The notes beneath the pieces were generated by a model that saw only the letters and a list, made by a program, of their open reading frames with translations, was not told the DNA's origin and did not search any database. A stretch of 64,000 nt of DNA from Oikopleura dioica (taxonomy: Eukaryota; Chordata; Appendicularia; Copelata; Oikopleuridae), in NCBI GenBank assembly GCA_907165135.1, contig OU015569.1, positions 1 to 64,000 of the forward strand, given 5' to 3'. Below, piece after piece: positions 10,735-21,401 of this stretch. The position numbers and the translations under genes were made by a program. Positions within the stretch are counted from its first letter, which is position 1. Every line of letters starts with the position of its first letter.

Positions 10735-12651
10735 AGTTTCTTGTGTTCTAGCTTGAAAATTCTCGCTGCTTCGCGAACTCCGGATAAGTAGGGACTGTCA
10801 CTCCTGTCACTGTATGTGGGAAATACCTATCAAACATTTTTTATAGAGAGATGCGCTTTAACGTACCGATTGGTGGCTTCTCCAGCGAAAAATAATCGAT
10901 CCGAAGCTGGTTCCGCCATTTTGTCGTAGTCTTTTCCGGTTGAACCGAGTTTGATAAATGAATAACTCATATGGGAGTATTCTTCTTTTCCCCAGCGTGT
11001 AATGTGGAAGCTCAGGGGCTCTGGGCTCGTGATTTCTATGAAGATTTCTTTTTTAAGAGTCACAAAATGGCGACAATTCAAGTAAAAAGGAGCTTGTTTA
11101 TTGACCCTTGCTTTGAAGCGTCGCAATCGCACTAGAAACGAGCTGTTTATCACTCATCGAATGATAAATATCAGACGAAGCTCCAGCTGCGATCGAATTG
11201 AGAGTAAAATGATCACTCTCAGGCGATGGAATATCGAAGAACACATTAAAAATCCCCGACGTATCGTGTTCATCATCAGCGTCGACGCCTGAGTCGGAGC
11301 CAGAAACGCTGATGGAGCCAAAGAAATCAGCGCCTCCGATCTTGTAACTCCACCATTTTGAATCGAAGCGGAGGAGACATTTTTCTATCAGGCCGGCACC
11401 GATGTTTTCTACAGCGCGCCATTTTCGCGGAGATAAGTCGGTGGTGAAATTGATGGTTTTCCTTTTCATGAGGGCGAGTGGGATTGACACGACGCATCTT
11501 TGAAATGGATACAGAAGTCTTATTTCAAGCTATTTTACAAAATTGGTCAGCCACTTGCGGCTTCAAGATCTATTATTTATCTGTATCCGATCCTATCCGC
11601 CTCAATTTTCTCCCCATGAGTCGTCTCGAGCAGTTTCATTTCTGTTTTTGAGTATCTTTCCGCGCTTTGGCAGACGTATTCTTTGTGAGCGAGGTTAATC
11701 GCGTCGATGAGTGGAATGTCCTTTTTCTTGTCTAATCTCCAGTCGGATAAAATGTCCAAAATCGTGTGGAAATGATGCTCCATTCTCAAGTCTGGTCCAC
11801 GCGCAATCGATTTGGATTTGACAAAAAGGTCTCATTGGCTTCCGAGGATGTGGACATCGTGGTAGATTTGACGACTCATGGTGATGATAGGGTTGTTTTG
11901 GCGGCCGTTGATGACCATTGCTCCTGCAGCTACCTAAAAATGGACGATAAGTGAGCTTTTTTCACTCAAACGAACCTTAGGTGCCCAAACATGAACTCGT
12001 CCTCCTATTCTCTTCCTCGCCCCTAGAATCTTCTTATTGAATCCAAAGTTATGAAGCTGTCTGGCTGTAGAAATTCCTGATGGTCCAGCTCCAATTACAA
12101 CAGTCGTTTCTCGTTTCTCCAGCGGAATGTTTTTGAGAACCAACGGCCTGGGTATGTCCTCAAAGATGCCAAAGTTGATAATGCCCTTTATCGTAAGAAA
12201 TTTTATAACAAGATTGAATAGTTCTGGCAGAGCGGCGCGAATGTATCCTCTTACAATCGCATTTTGCATGCAGCTCTCTGGAGTAACCAAAATCGTCAGA
12301 GAAATAGACCACATCGAAACGACCAGATTTCTCACCGCTAGAATAATCTCTGCGCGGCGGGTGGAAAGGTTTGGTAGTGCGCCACTTCATCTGGTTCGAA
12401 GGAATCGGGCTTGAGCGTCAAAGCAGCTGGGTTGCCACCGGGCTGGTAAAACGGACGACGATTGCGAAGACTGAAACAGCTGTTTTTTGAGTTGGTATTT
12501 CTTGGCTTGCGAGAGGGGAAGAAACGGTTGCGGTAGATTTTTCGAGGAGTCTTTTTCTTTGGAGTTCTTTTCTCGTCGTTGTTGTCGATTAGCTCGCGAT
12601 CCCCTCCATTTCAGCCCTGAAGAAGTCATTCACCAGATTAGCCACGCTCAT
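10735..12651 (-). pseudogene. KDM1B: KDM1B (LSD2)-like amine oxidase, degenerate
   Basis: KDM1B is a FAD-dependent H3K4 demethylase. The SWIRM-like segment (AVRNLVVSMW, VTPESCMQNAIVRGYIR, GIINFGIF), the FAD-binding VVIGAGPSGISTARQLHNFG and GARKRIGGRV (usual GlyGly with E-A-R changed), IGAGLIEKCLLRF, GGADFFGS, SHMSYSFIKLGSTG and LFFAGEATNR are all recognisable and match KDM1B better than KDM1A. Damage: frame breaks near 12610 (run of four G) and near 12355; an in-frame TGA at about 11836 where KDM1B has Cys; about 80 residues of the oxidase core are absent between about 11580 and 11490; and the last GVREAA motif is out of frame after a small tandem duplication. The zinc-finger N terminus is replaced by a basic low-complexity region. 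The deletion of core residues makes an active enzyme unlikely. Confidence 0.7.
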
Positions 12652-13059
12652 CTTAGCCGCTCATCAGACAAATGGCCGATTGGGCCTTATTCTAAAGATC
12701 GCTTCAGTTAGCTTGCTACAGTAATTTCACATTTAATCGAGTGCAGATCAAAAATAATCAGTGAAGAAAACCCCTTCTTTTTATTTCTTGTTTTCTACTT
12801 CTCTGTTTTCTTCCTTTTTCATCCCTTTCCCACCGCTTTCGCCTTTTCTCTTTTTCTCGCCTTTGAAATCTCCGCGCACGCTGATTGGTCCGCGCGCGGA
12901 GCGAAATATTTTAATCACCGAGATTTTTGAAATTCTTGAATGGAGGTCGATTCTAGCGCTTGGAATGCAGAACTAGAAAAGGGAGAAGACGAAAATGTGG
13001 AAAAGAGAGGAGAGAATTATTCTGAAGAATAATTGAGCCGGCGAAAAGCGCGAAAACAA

Positions 13060-13671
13060 ATGCCAGATCTGGAAGAATTCGGCGAAGATGAAGATGACGA
13101 CGAGTGGGAAGTTGTTCAGGCAACGCACTGCCATTTGGAACTTCCCGACTGCCCTGTCAAGGTACAGTAATGAACTGATCCTTCTAGCCGTCTATAATTG
13201 ATAAATTTTAGCTTTCCGAAGCAGAGAAAATCCGCGTGGTCGGGCTGGACTCGGAAGAGCCCTTCATCCAAGTCAACAACATTTTCTTCAAAGGAAACTA
13301 CGAAAAGACGCTGAAGACAACGATCTTCTTCGACGGCAACAGCGAGGCGCAGAGCATGGTTGGCCAGGAAATCGGGAAAACCGAAAGAAAACTGCTGATG
13401 AAGGAAGTCCACTTGATCAAGAGACGCGACTCCCTCCACGAAGCAGGTTTGAGTCATTTTGAAATTTTTAATAAAGTTATTTTCGGAAGACCGCGAAAAA
13501 CGAGGCCGATTCCGAAATAACGACAGTCCGCCGCCCTTCCTCGAAAAAGAGTCTTCTTCGCGGGCGATAATTCCAAACTCAGACTCGGAGTCGGAGCATG
13601 ACTCGGATGAAGACTCCCTTATCGAGATTTCTGACGGTTCTGAAGAAGAAGCGGAAATGAACGAAGAATGA
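13060..13671 (+). CDS. GTF3C6: TFIIIC subunit GTF3C6-like
   Basis: Three exons (13060-13161, 13212-13446, 13490-13671) with introns of 50 and 43 bp give an intact 172-residue protein. It matches the short TFIIIC 35-kDa subunit: an acidic N terminus, then VVGLDSEEPFIQVNNIFFKG and YEKTLKTTIFFDG, the conserved strand pair of the beta-barrel that pairs with the large TFIIIC subunit, and an acidic Ser/Glu-rich tail. TFIIIC recruits RNA polymerase III to tRNA genes. It is transcribed away from the KDM1B-like gene (start codons 400 bp apart), so the two may share a bidirectional promoter. No lesions are seen, in contrast to its minus-strand neighbours. Confidence 0.85.
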
Positions 13672-13837
13672 ACTTTTTTGCGAACTTAATAAGTGGAGTC
13701 TTTTCAAAGTTCAGTGATAGCAGTTCTGATTAAAATATTCAAAGAGTTCTCTTCTGCTTCTAAATTACTCATAAACCAAGCTTACAAGTCTCAGACTCAA
13801 TTCATGTTTCTGCAAATAAAACAAAAGTCAATTTTCG

Positions 13838-14735
13838 TTATGCTGGCTGCTTGCACTTCGGAAACTCGCTGTTTCGGCCTGTCCAGGGGCAGCTTGCTCT
13901 CCCATTTGCGTGTTCGTCTAGCATTGCTCGCATCACGTCAAACATGAAGTTGCAGAAGTCATCGTCGACGCGGCGGTTGAAGACGGATTGCTTCATAAAA
14001 AGATATGGCCAGACGCAGGTCATTTCTTGCTCTTGCTCTAGAACGAATTTGAGACCTTGCAAGTTCGTTTAAAGTACCTTCGAATGAAAACTCCGCTGAT
14101 TCGGTTATACTCCCACAAGTTTATGTTCAAGAAGTCGTAAATGTCCTTGTTGAATTTCTCGTAGAGGCGAATGATGTAGAAGGTGAGGTCGAAGGCTCTT
14201 TTGCCGTGTAGTGGAATTGCCATCAGTTTCCGATACATCACTTCAGTATCGACAGGATTAGCGCCCCGGCTAATTGCACACCAAAGCCCAGCGCTCCGCA
14301 AATCCACTCAACCCCCGCTGCGTATATAGAACACCCAGCGTACCCTTATCAATCTAGTACTGTCACCTCCGGTACCCCTTCTCTTTGGTGCCAAGCCATC
14401 TAGTAGCGCCCTTAGACTCCCAAACCCTTTATAAACTGCACTCATCACTGTTTCAAACATTCATTATTCACTTTCTGCAATAAATTGCCTTTTACAAGTC
14501 GCCGAGCTTGTTCTTTGTCAAACCCAGTGGTAATTCCACTACAGCCGAATTCTGAGTTGTCATAGTCAATCAGCAGCAGTCTTTCCTCCCTTGAGCGTCG
14601 CGGATGAAAACGTTTCCGTCGTGAGCGTCGTTGTGGAACCAAACGGTGGGCGAAATGGTGCTCCACTGGACATCATACATGAAGTTGTCTGCTGCCCGAC
14701 TCCCTCCTCGACCCATTTCTTTTCGAAATCATAGA
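13838..14735 (-). CDS. Choline/ethanolamine-kinase-like protein, fragmentary
   Basis: The segment TVWFHNDAHDGNVFIRDAQG carries the kinase catalytic motif H-N-D-x-x-x-x-N, followed by LLLIDYDNSEFGC with the metal-binding Asp, as in the choline kinase / APH family. Reading between the two requires a one-base shift (in a GGGAGGAAAG stretch near 14590). After about 270 bases without homology the frame resumes at AFDLTFYIIRLYEKFNKDIY, then a short intron near 14065 and a C-terminal exon ending CKQPA. The N-terminal lobe is not identified; open sequence at 14901-15220 on the same strand could contribute to it. The substrate cannot be assigned. Confidence 0.5.
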
Positions 14736-15214
14736 AGAAAATAAATTTTTATCAAGCCTTGGCGGGATCAGTAGCTGTTTCGTAGTGCGATCTGATCGCT
14801 CTCGTGTTCATTTTGGCTTCATTTTCAAAAATAAATAATAGTAACTCTCAATTATTACTTTTAATACATGTCAACTATGCTTCAGATATTTTGCCTTTCT
14901 TTAGATCCCAAGCGAAAACAAGCGTTTTCTTATTAACGACCTCATCGCACTGATGAAGCGGACAAGGACACTCTCCTCGGGAATATTTCTCGAAAGGATT
15001 TCTCCGGTAAAGTTATGTGTTCTTGTCAATCGAACACACAATTGATCGCAGCGCGAAGCAGTTTGTTTCTTGTTGATTCCTTGGCTTGCTGAACTTAGCT
15101 TGAACATCATGGCGTGCTGATCAAGGGTAAATTCTGCGACTTGAATAATAGAGTGATGAAGAAACTTGTCGTTTTGGTCAGGGAGGACGATTTCGTCTTT
15201 GATTATCAAAGAAA

Positions 15215-15534
15215 ATGCCAAAAGAATCCGTTAAAAGACGACTTGAATTCGAGCCCTACCCGGTCAAGAAGGAACAAGAAGAAAGTGCCGCTGCCGTTGA
15301 ATTCGAAATCGAGTGGAATATTGCAGCAGAAGATCTCGTCGTCTTTCACGACATGGGAACTCAAACTTCGCCCAAAAAGTCGACAAACGAAAGCGAAAAT
15401 AACGCAAAATAGAAGAAGAAAAATCAACGAAGACGAAAATTAAGCAACAAAAAAATGATGATCAAATCGAAAACTGGCGAACGGCACTCTTGCAGCGCTT
15501 AGCCACTGAACTAGTTAACGGTATTCTTATCTGA
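15215..15534 (+). CDS. Small acidic/lysine-rich protein, unrecognised
   Basis: An ATG at 15215 opens MPKESVKRRLEFEPYPVKKE and stays open to 15412. In a second frame the sequence continues without stop to 15534 (KIEEEKSTKTKIKQQKN, then ENWRTALLQRLATELVNG), with amphipathic, coding-like composition. The change of frame falls in an A-rich run near 15405, so either a base is missing or an intron is hidden. No known family. Short MGTQTSP resembles a dynein light chain LC8 ligand (TQT), which is only suggestive. Confidence 0.4.
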
Positions 15535-15799
15535 TTTTTTTTACTGCTTTCTTTTAATTAACAGTAATTAATCGAAACGAGAGAAATATTTTTGCAATCG
15601 TTGTTTATTTTTATAGACTACTAGAAATTAATAAAAGCTAGAGCGCCTTCTGCAGCTACAGTAGAGTCGCCTTCAAAAGGGAAATTGAAAGAGGCAGCTT
15701 CGATGGAATGCAAAACATCGTTTTTCATTCAAGTTTGACAGAAAGGCAATATTTAAAATTGAACAAGTTCGGAGCAAGTGAACTCGCAAAGGCGCTTAT

Positions 15800-18485
15800 T
15801 TACTCTTTTGAGATGTGGATGTTGGTGGCAGAACCAGCCAGACTGGCAGCCTTGCTGTTTACGGCGAGCAATTTGCTGGAAGCTGTTACGGAAGCATGCG
15901 CGCTGTTTGCTCGATACTGTGGCAGCTCGTCGTTCACTTCGACCTCGAATTTCTTGAGCATTTCGGCCAGCACGTCCTGAATCAAATACTCGTTATTTTC
16001 TTGAGCGAGGAAAAGAACGTACGTTGCAGTTGACGATTCTGAACTTGATTTCCTTCTCTTCCATTTTGTTGGCGATCTTGGCGATGGAGCGGGCGGCGGA
16101 GGAGTCGCCCATGTAGACGCCGTTCAAGTCGAGCGCGACTGCGTTGATTTCCTCCTCTTCTTTAAAAGCAAGTTGACTCGATCCAAAAGAGTCTGAATTT
16201 TAAAATTGAGCCTGCTTTGTTCATCGAGCGAGTTCATACCTCGCAAACGGGGAAGGCGATTCCGTGAGCGATCTTGATCGTGAAGCTCTTGTTTGCTCCG
16301 CTGACGACGGTGATTTGGGGGCTGTTCTGAGAGTAGAGAAGCATCGCGATGTGCAGGAAGATTCCAACGACGATGCCGATTCGGAAATCTTGAGAAAGCA
16401 GAATTTGAATCTGAATTCACGGCAAAGACGATTCTTACCGACGCAGGAGAGGGCGAAAGTGGCAATCATCGGGATCGACTCAATTTTCGAAAGCGTCCAG
16501 ACCTGCTTGATCGCGTCAAAGTCGAACATAGAACCGACGGCGGCCATGATCACCGCTGCTAGCGCTGCAGTAGGAATCCATCTACAAAGAAACTCTTTGT
16601 TCTGCATTTTCGCTGTGAAATCACCTGAAGTATTCGGCGAGAAGGACGGCAGAGATCATGACAACAACGGCGGTGATGAGGTTTCCAGCCTGAGTGGCAG
16701 CGTTCGACTCGAAGTTGAGACTTGATCTTGAAAAGCAGCCGGAAACCGGCATCGAAGAAACCAAGGAAGACATCACACCGCCTTGGAAATGGTCATTCGC
16801 AAGCTTTTGATTTCGGTTTTGTTACCTGTTCCGATCGCCAAAAAGTCGTTTCGTGCGTTGACTTGATAGTTGCCACGCTCGGCGAGCGACTTGCCAATCC
16901 CAATCGACTGAAGAATCGCTACAAATGGCACGATGATGATTCCGGATCCAAGCGTCGTTAGCATGTCAACGATGCCGGCGGACTCGCCATTCTCAAGCTC
17001 GATATTTGTGTCGGGAAAGGCGATTGGGGGCAAAGTGATGGCAGAAATGGTTGTTGGAGTGATGCAATCTTATGCGGACTGTTTCTTTGGTTCTGCTACT
17101 AGAAACTAGACTAGTTTCTGAAATAGCCTCGTTCCTTTTGCGTTCGGGTCGGTTATGTTCAAATCGATGGGCTCGTCAGCGAAGGGGCAGTTGTTTCCAG
17201 AAGAATAAAGAATGAAAGAAGTGATGGCGAGCACAAAGGCGTTTCGAAGAGTAGCAACGATCCAAAGAACTTTTCTCAAGATCCTCACAAGCGCGGAGTC
17301 GCCCTCTTTCGGATCTGCGAAGTGAATTCGGAGATGTTTCAAGGCGAGGAGAGTAGCGAGCGTGCTCAGTCCAATAATTGCGTCGTAGTATTTCGACTCT
17401 CCAAGGCGCATGACCATGGCGACCATTTTCTGGTAGAAAGGTCCAGGAAGGCCAGAGAGACCAAACACTCGCTCGAGAAGAGAAAAGGGGATGATGATCG
17501 AGGCAGCTGGAAATTACGCTTTCGCAAAATCTGGCGATGAAATCAAGGAAGACTACTTTTGAAAGTGATTATTGAAAGCGCATTCCTGAAATAAAACCAA
17601 CGAGAACAGGATTTGAAATGTAGTTGACGACAGCGCCCAGATCGAAAATTCCGAGAAGAAGAATGATCGCTCCGGAGCAGAAACAGAGCAAGTTCGCCAA
17701 TCTCGGGTCCGATTCAGATCTGAAAAGCGCCGTTTTCGAAGTCTCAAGGGAAGGATTGTTACGTGACGCCAGCCATCGGAATCCACGTTTCTGGTCGCAT
17801 GCAGTACTGCGCCGTCAACATCGAAGTCAGGGACTGGGGACCGACGGCGAGATCTTTCGAGCTGCCCATGAATGTGTAGACGATGGCTGAAGAGAGAAGC
17901 TAATATTTTTGTTGCTTGTTGTGGAAATGAAGCGATCCAAAGTTCATGGAAAGTGGAAATCAACAAGAAAACACCCCTAATTTCCATAAATAGAAATAGC
18001 TTGACCCGCAGGTCCTTTGTGGCTGCTAAGTGCATTTACTCTCCTCTTGTGGTCGACAAATATTTGTTTTCGCTTCTTACGAAATGAACTAATGAAATTC
18101 ATAAAAGCACCGATCTGGCAGTGTAAAAGCCTGCTTTAGCCTCTTTTCCTGAAACGTAGGAAGTGTAAAGTCCATATTCTGTCGGCAACTTCGCCAAACT
18201 AGCGTATGCGAGACCCTTAATTTTCAAGTTAAGTTTGTTTCTGCCGTTCTGAAGGTCGCGCTGCGGTCTTACCTGTGGCACGACAGTCAGAGCTACAGTG
18301 AGACCAGCAATAATGTCGCGAGAAAGATATTCTTTTGGCTGGTATCGAGGAGCCCAAGTGAAAATTGGAAAGTAGGGCTAAAGCAGTATTTGTTAGTTTT
18401 TCTTCGTAACAAGTAATCTTTTTTATTAATGTTAATTGATAATTTCGTCATTAATCGAAAGCGTAAAAACCTTTATTCTCTCCAT
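15800..18485 (-). CDS. SLC26/SulP anion transporter (SLC26A11-like)
   Basis: Twelve exons from M-E-R-I-K at 18485 to the stop at 15800 encode a SulP transporter: FTWAPRYQPKEYLSRD, DIIAGLTVALTVVPQ, GLAYASLAKLPTEYGLYTSY (family signature), GSSKDLAVGPQS, NYISNPVLVGF, GIIIVPFVAILQSIGIGKSL, SSLVSSMPVSGCFSRSS, WIPTAALAAVIMAAV, and a C-terminal STAS domain with VALDLNGVYMGD. Introns are mostly 43-57 bp. Two of them fit only as GA-AG (17887-18148 and 17507-17585), and a third (17069-17134) probably so. One frame break is required in the STAS exon near 16165 (a TTTTAAAG run). SLC26 proteins exchange sulfate, oxalate, chloride or bicarbonate at membranes; the exact substrate is not known. Confidence 0.8.
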
Positions 18486-18689
18486 AGTGCGTTCTCTGAA
18501 GCGCGCGGTGCAAGTTGTGGGGTCCTGAACTGAGGAGCTCTGTCCAAAATCCGCTTTATTTGTATTTAGCTTGAAAGTAAAGAAACTATAAGAACCCTCG
18601 TGTTTTTTCGCAGTGTGCGATTTCTGACTTGTCGACTTTCTCGCTCGCGTCAATGCGACCGCAGCGGAGAAGGCTATTATGAGCCCTCG

Positions 18690-19010
18690 TTAAAATTTTT
18701 CATAATCTACCCTTACAACCTTTATTTTGACTCTTTTGGGCGGAGACGCTTTGCTGACTTCGTGTGACTTTTTTCGGCGAAGATTAATTTCACCGCAGCC
18801 GCTTTTCGCTGACGAGTAAAGAACTCTTCTTCCCGTCGTGAGAGGTTTTCTTGCGACTATTCCCGAGTAGGAGCTTCTGTCAGACAGCAGTCTCCCAGCT
18901 CGTGTTTGTTTTACGCAGCGCAACATCTGAGCGACAGGAAGCACGAGAGCTATGTATGTCCTTTGCTCTGAAATCACTCTTCAATCATCCATTCTGACTT
19001 GATATTTGAG
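18690..19010 (-). CDS. Open reading frame of unknown function upstream of SLC26
   Basis: On the minus strand, after a TTTCAG at about 18970, a frame beginning LRCVKQTRAGRLLSDR runs open to 18690, rich in Arg, Lys and Ser, ending KRVKIK just before a possible GT donor. It could be an alternative 5' exon of the SLC26 gene or a small independent gene. It has no recognisable domain. Confidence 0.25.
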
Positions 19011-19244
19011 CACTTTCGCGGAGTCGTTGATTTTTAGTGCTCGCAGGAAGAGGAGAATCGACTTTCTCTTACATAAGCTTTGCGCCGTTTCTGTTCAGAA
19101 ATGACCCAAAAAGCGCGTAAAACTTCATTTACAAATATTAATCGTGGCTTGATACTATCAAGCCTCTTTCGAAACGTCTCTAGAACTCGACTCTTCTTGC
19201 AAGTTTTCTTTTACGATCTGGCAAAACAGACAAAAGGGCGGAAA

Positions 19245-19700
19245 ATGGCAAACGGGCGACCAACTCGGAACCGACTGCGAAGCTATGAGCAAGTGATCGG
19301 CCGCGACGGACATCCTATCACTCCGCGCTGCATTTACTTCGCAACGCGCTGCAACACCTTCGGTAAGTTTGAAATCTTTGAGGATCAGGAAATGAATGTT
19401 GAAAGGTCGCTGGGCTCTCAATTGGTGGAAAATCGATCGCAAGATGGAACAAAAAGCTGCGGAGCGAGCGCGCTTCCCTTCCCGAGGAGGTAATTTTTAC
19501 TCACTTTTTCACTGATAAGAGCGTTGAAATTTAGCCTGGCGTCGGCACGGAGCCGCAGCGGGAACAATTTCCGGGGGACGAAGATGGGTCCCTTCAACTC
19601 GACTTCTGGGCGGATAGAAGCCGCTTTCTTTTTGAAACTTGCTTTTTTGGATTATTTATTTTTTTCTGACTTTGGTCTAATAAAAGCCGGGATAACTGAA
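19245..19700 (+). CDS. Small basic protein, unrecognised
   Basis: The ATG at 19245 starts MANGRPTRNRLRSYEQVIGR, followed by a 43-bp GT-AG intron (about 19363-19406) and a second exon encoding RWALNWWKIDRKMEQKAAER. A third exon after another short intron (about 19491-19535) is open in two frames; the one reading PGVGTEPQREQFPGDEDG looks more protein-like but is out of phase with the second exon. Not assigned to a family. It diverges from the unknown ORF at 18690-19010, with a shared upstream region. Confidence 0.4.
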
Positions 19701-19777
19701 AGTTCGGAGTTTATTAAATTGAAGTGGCTGAGGTGGAATTGCTTGAAAGTGGAATAAGTAGCAGTGTAGTTGAAATT

Positions 19778-21401
19778 CTAATTGAATTCTAGTTGCTCGA
19801 TGATCTCGCGATTGGCGATGGAAGGGCGGTTGCGCACCCGCCGCTCCAATTCACCTGCAAATTTTGAGTTTGAGAGAGTTTGAGTTTTTGAGGGAAATGA
19901 AACCTGTTCGACTCCAGAGAGAGGAGGAAGCGGCGAAGAGAAGATCTGCTTCGATCGCTAGTTGTAGCTCGATTTGGGAAATTCTCACGGAGTTCACGAG
20001 CATCTAAAGAAGATGAGTTGACTTTTAAAGCAGTTGTTACCTCGCAGTCAGGAAAAGTTGAAGCCAGAAAGCTTCTAAGAGCGGCGACGGTCAGAACTCG
20101 CAAACCCTTCGACCGGAGAAAGTTCTTGATAAAAATGATAGAATCGAGCAAAAGTGTTAATTTTACCTCTATGTCGCTTGTAGAAGCACTTTTGTCTTCC
20201 TGATAGATGTAGACTGTATTCGCCGTGCTCCCTCTCGCTCTCGCCAGTTTCAAGAGCTCTTCGGCGATCGGGTGATAATTGTCGTCTTTTCGGAACAAGC
20301 GCAGACTCTTGCACCATTCCACCCTCTTCTGCTCGGCAGTGTGCAAGTCCTTGCAGTTTTGAGACCACTCTTCTTCGCCGAATTTCCACTCGACGGCGAA
20401 AAAGGCTCCTTCGGCAAAAGCAGCGGCGATTTCGACGATGTGGTGGGGCACCTGCGTGTGGAAAACGAGCTCTGCGATCAAACTTCCCAGGCTGGGATGC
20501 TCCAAAGCCTCGCCCAAGTCAAAACTCAAGTTGGGAAAAAATAACGCAGCGCAAGTGGCTTCCGGGGAAGGAAAGAAGCTCTTTTGAGAAAGAGTGTTAT
20601 TAGTAGTACTGTCAGCCAAAAAGTGCTGCAAGTCTGCAAGTTGCTCCGACGATTCTTCTTTCGGGTAAAACTCGATTTCAGTTGAGACTGGATTTTCCTC
20701 GTTTAGGCAAAATTGACTTGGTGGCAGTTGAAGGAGGTTTTCTAGGTTGCGAAGTCGCTCCAAACGGTTTCCCTTTTTTGGTTCAGAGTTTTCTCCTTCG
20801 CCGAAATAAATAGCATTTTTGAACCATTCCTTGCAGAAATTCATCTTTTGCGAGAAGACCGCGTCGATTTTCTTGCATTCGTTCTCCCTTTCCAAAGATG
20901 GCAGGACCGATATCAGCGCGCTCACTTGCTGAATTTACAGTCACAAAAAGTTTCATTCGATCATTGATTTACCTTCAAATTGACGAGTCCTGGTAAACTG
21001 ACGATGGTCTCTTCTCCGCGAGAAAAGTCCTGTTCGGAGGCGAAATCGCTCCACTTGTCGGAAATGGCGGAAGGGAGGACGAGTGTCCTGTTGAGTTTAA
21101 TCGAGAGCAAGATGCTCTCGCGCAGTCCACGCAGCTGACCGAGGAATCCAAAGCCGAGGCTCGGCAGGAGGAAGTTCTTTTCCCGCAGCGCGAACTTCGG
21201 CGGCTGGTTGAAATCAAGGAAGAGTTTCACGCGCGGACACGTTCGCGAACTCGGCTCCTCCGAGTAATTGAGCGCGGCGCTCTCTGTGATGAAAATGATT
21301 TGAGTGACGACCAGTTTGGCCAGAATGTAGATGAGTGTGACGATTCCCACTGCTCGCACACTCTTCCTGGCCATCCGCTTCGCCCAGACCTCGCTCGTCA
21401 T
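19778..21401 (-). CDS. Type II membrane glycosyltransferase, O-fucosyltransferase-like
   Basis: Five exons (21401-20973, 20928-20167, 20124-20041, 20003-19904, 19854-19778) with introns of 44, 42, 37 and 49 bp give an intact 483-residue protein. A signal anchor AVGIVTLIYILAKLVVTQII follows a short cytoplasmic tail. The luminal region opens with LGFGFLGQLRGLRESILLSI then LNRTLVLP, the pattern of GDP-fucose protein O-fucosyltransferases (G-x-x-N/G-Q-R and N-R-T-L-V-L-P). The C terminus has VRISQIELQLAIEADLLFAA, like the nucleotide-sugar binding helix that follows the conserved Glu in that fold. The family assignment rests on pattern, not close identity. No frame breaks, unlike the genes to its left. 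Confidence 0.65.
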
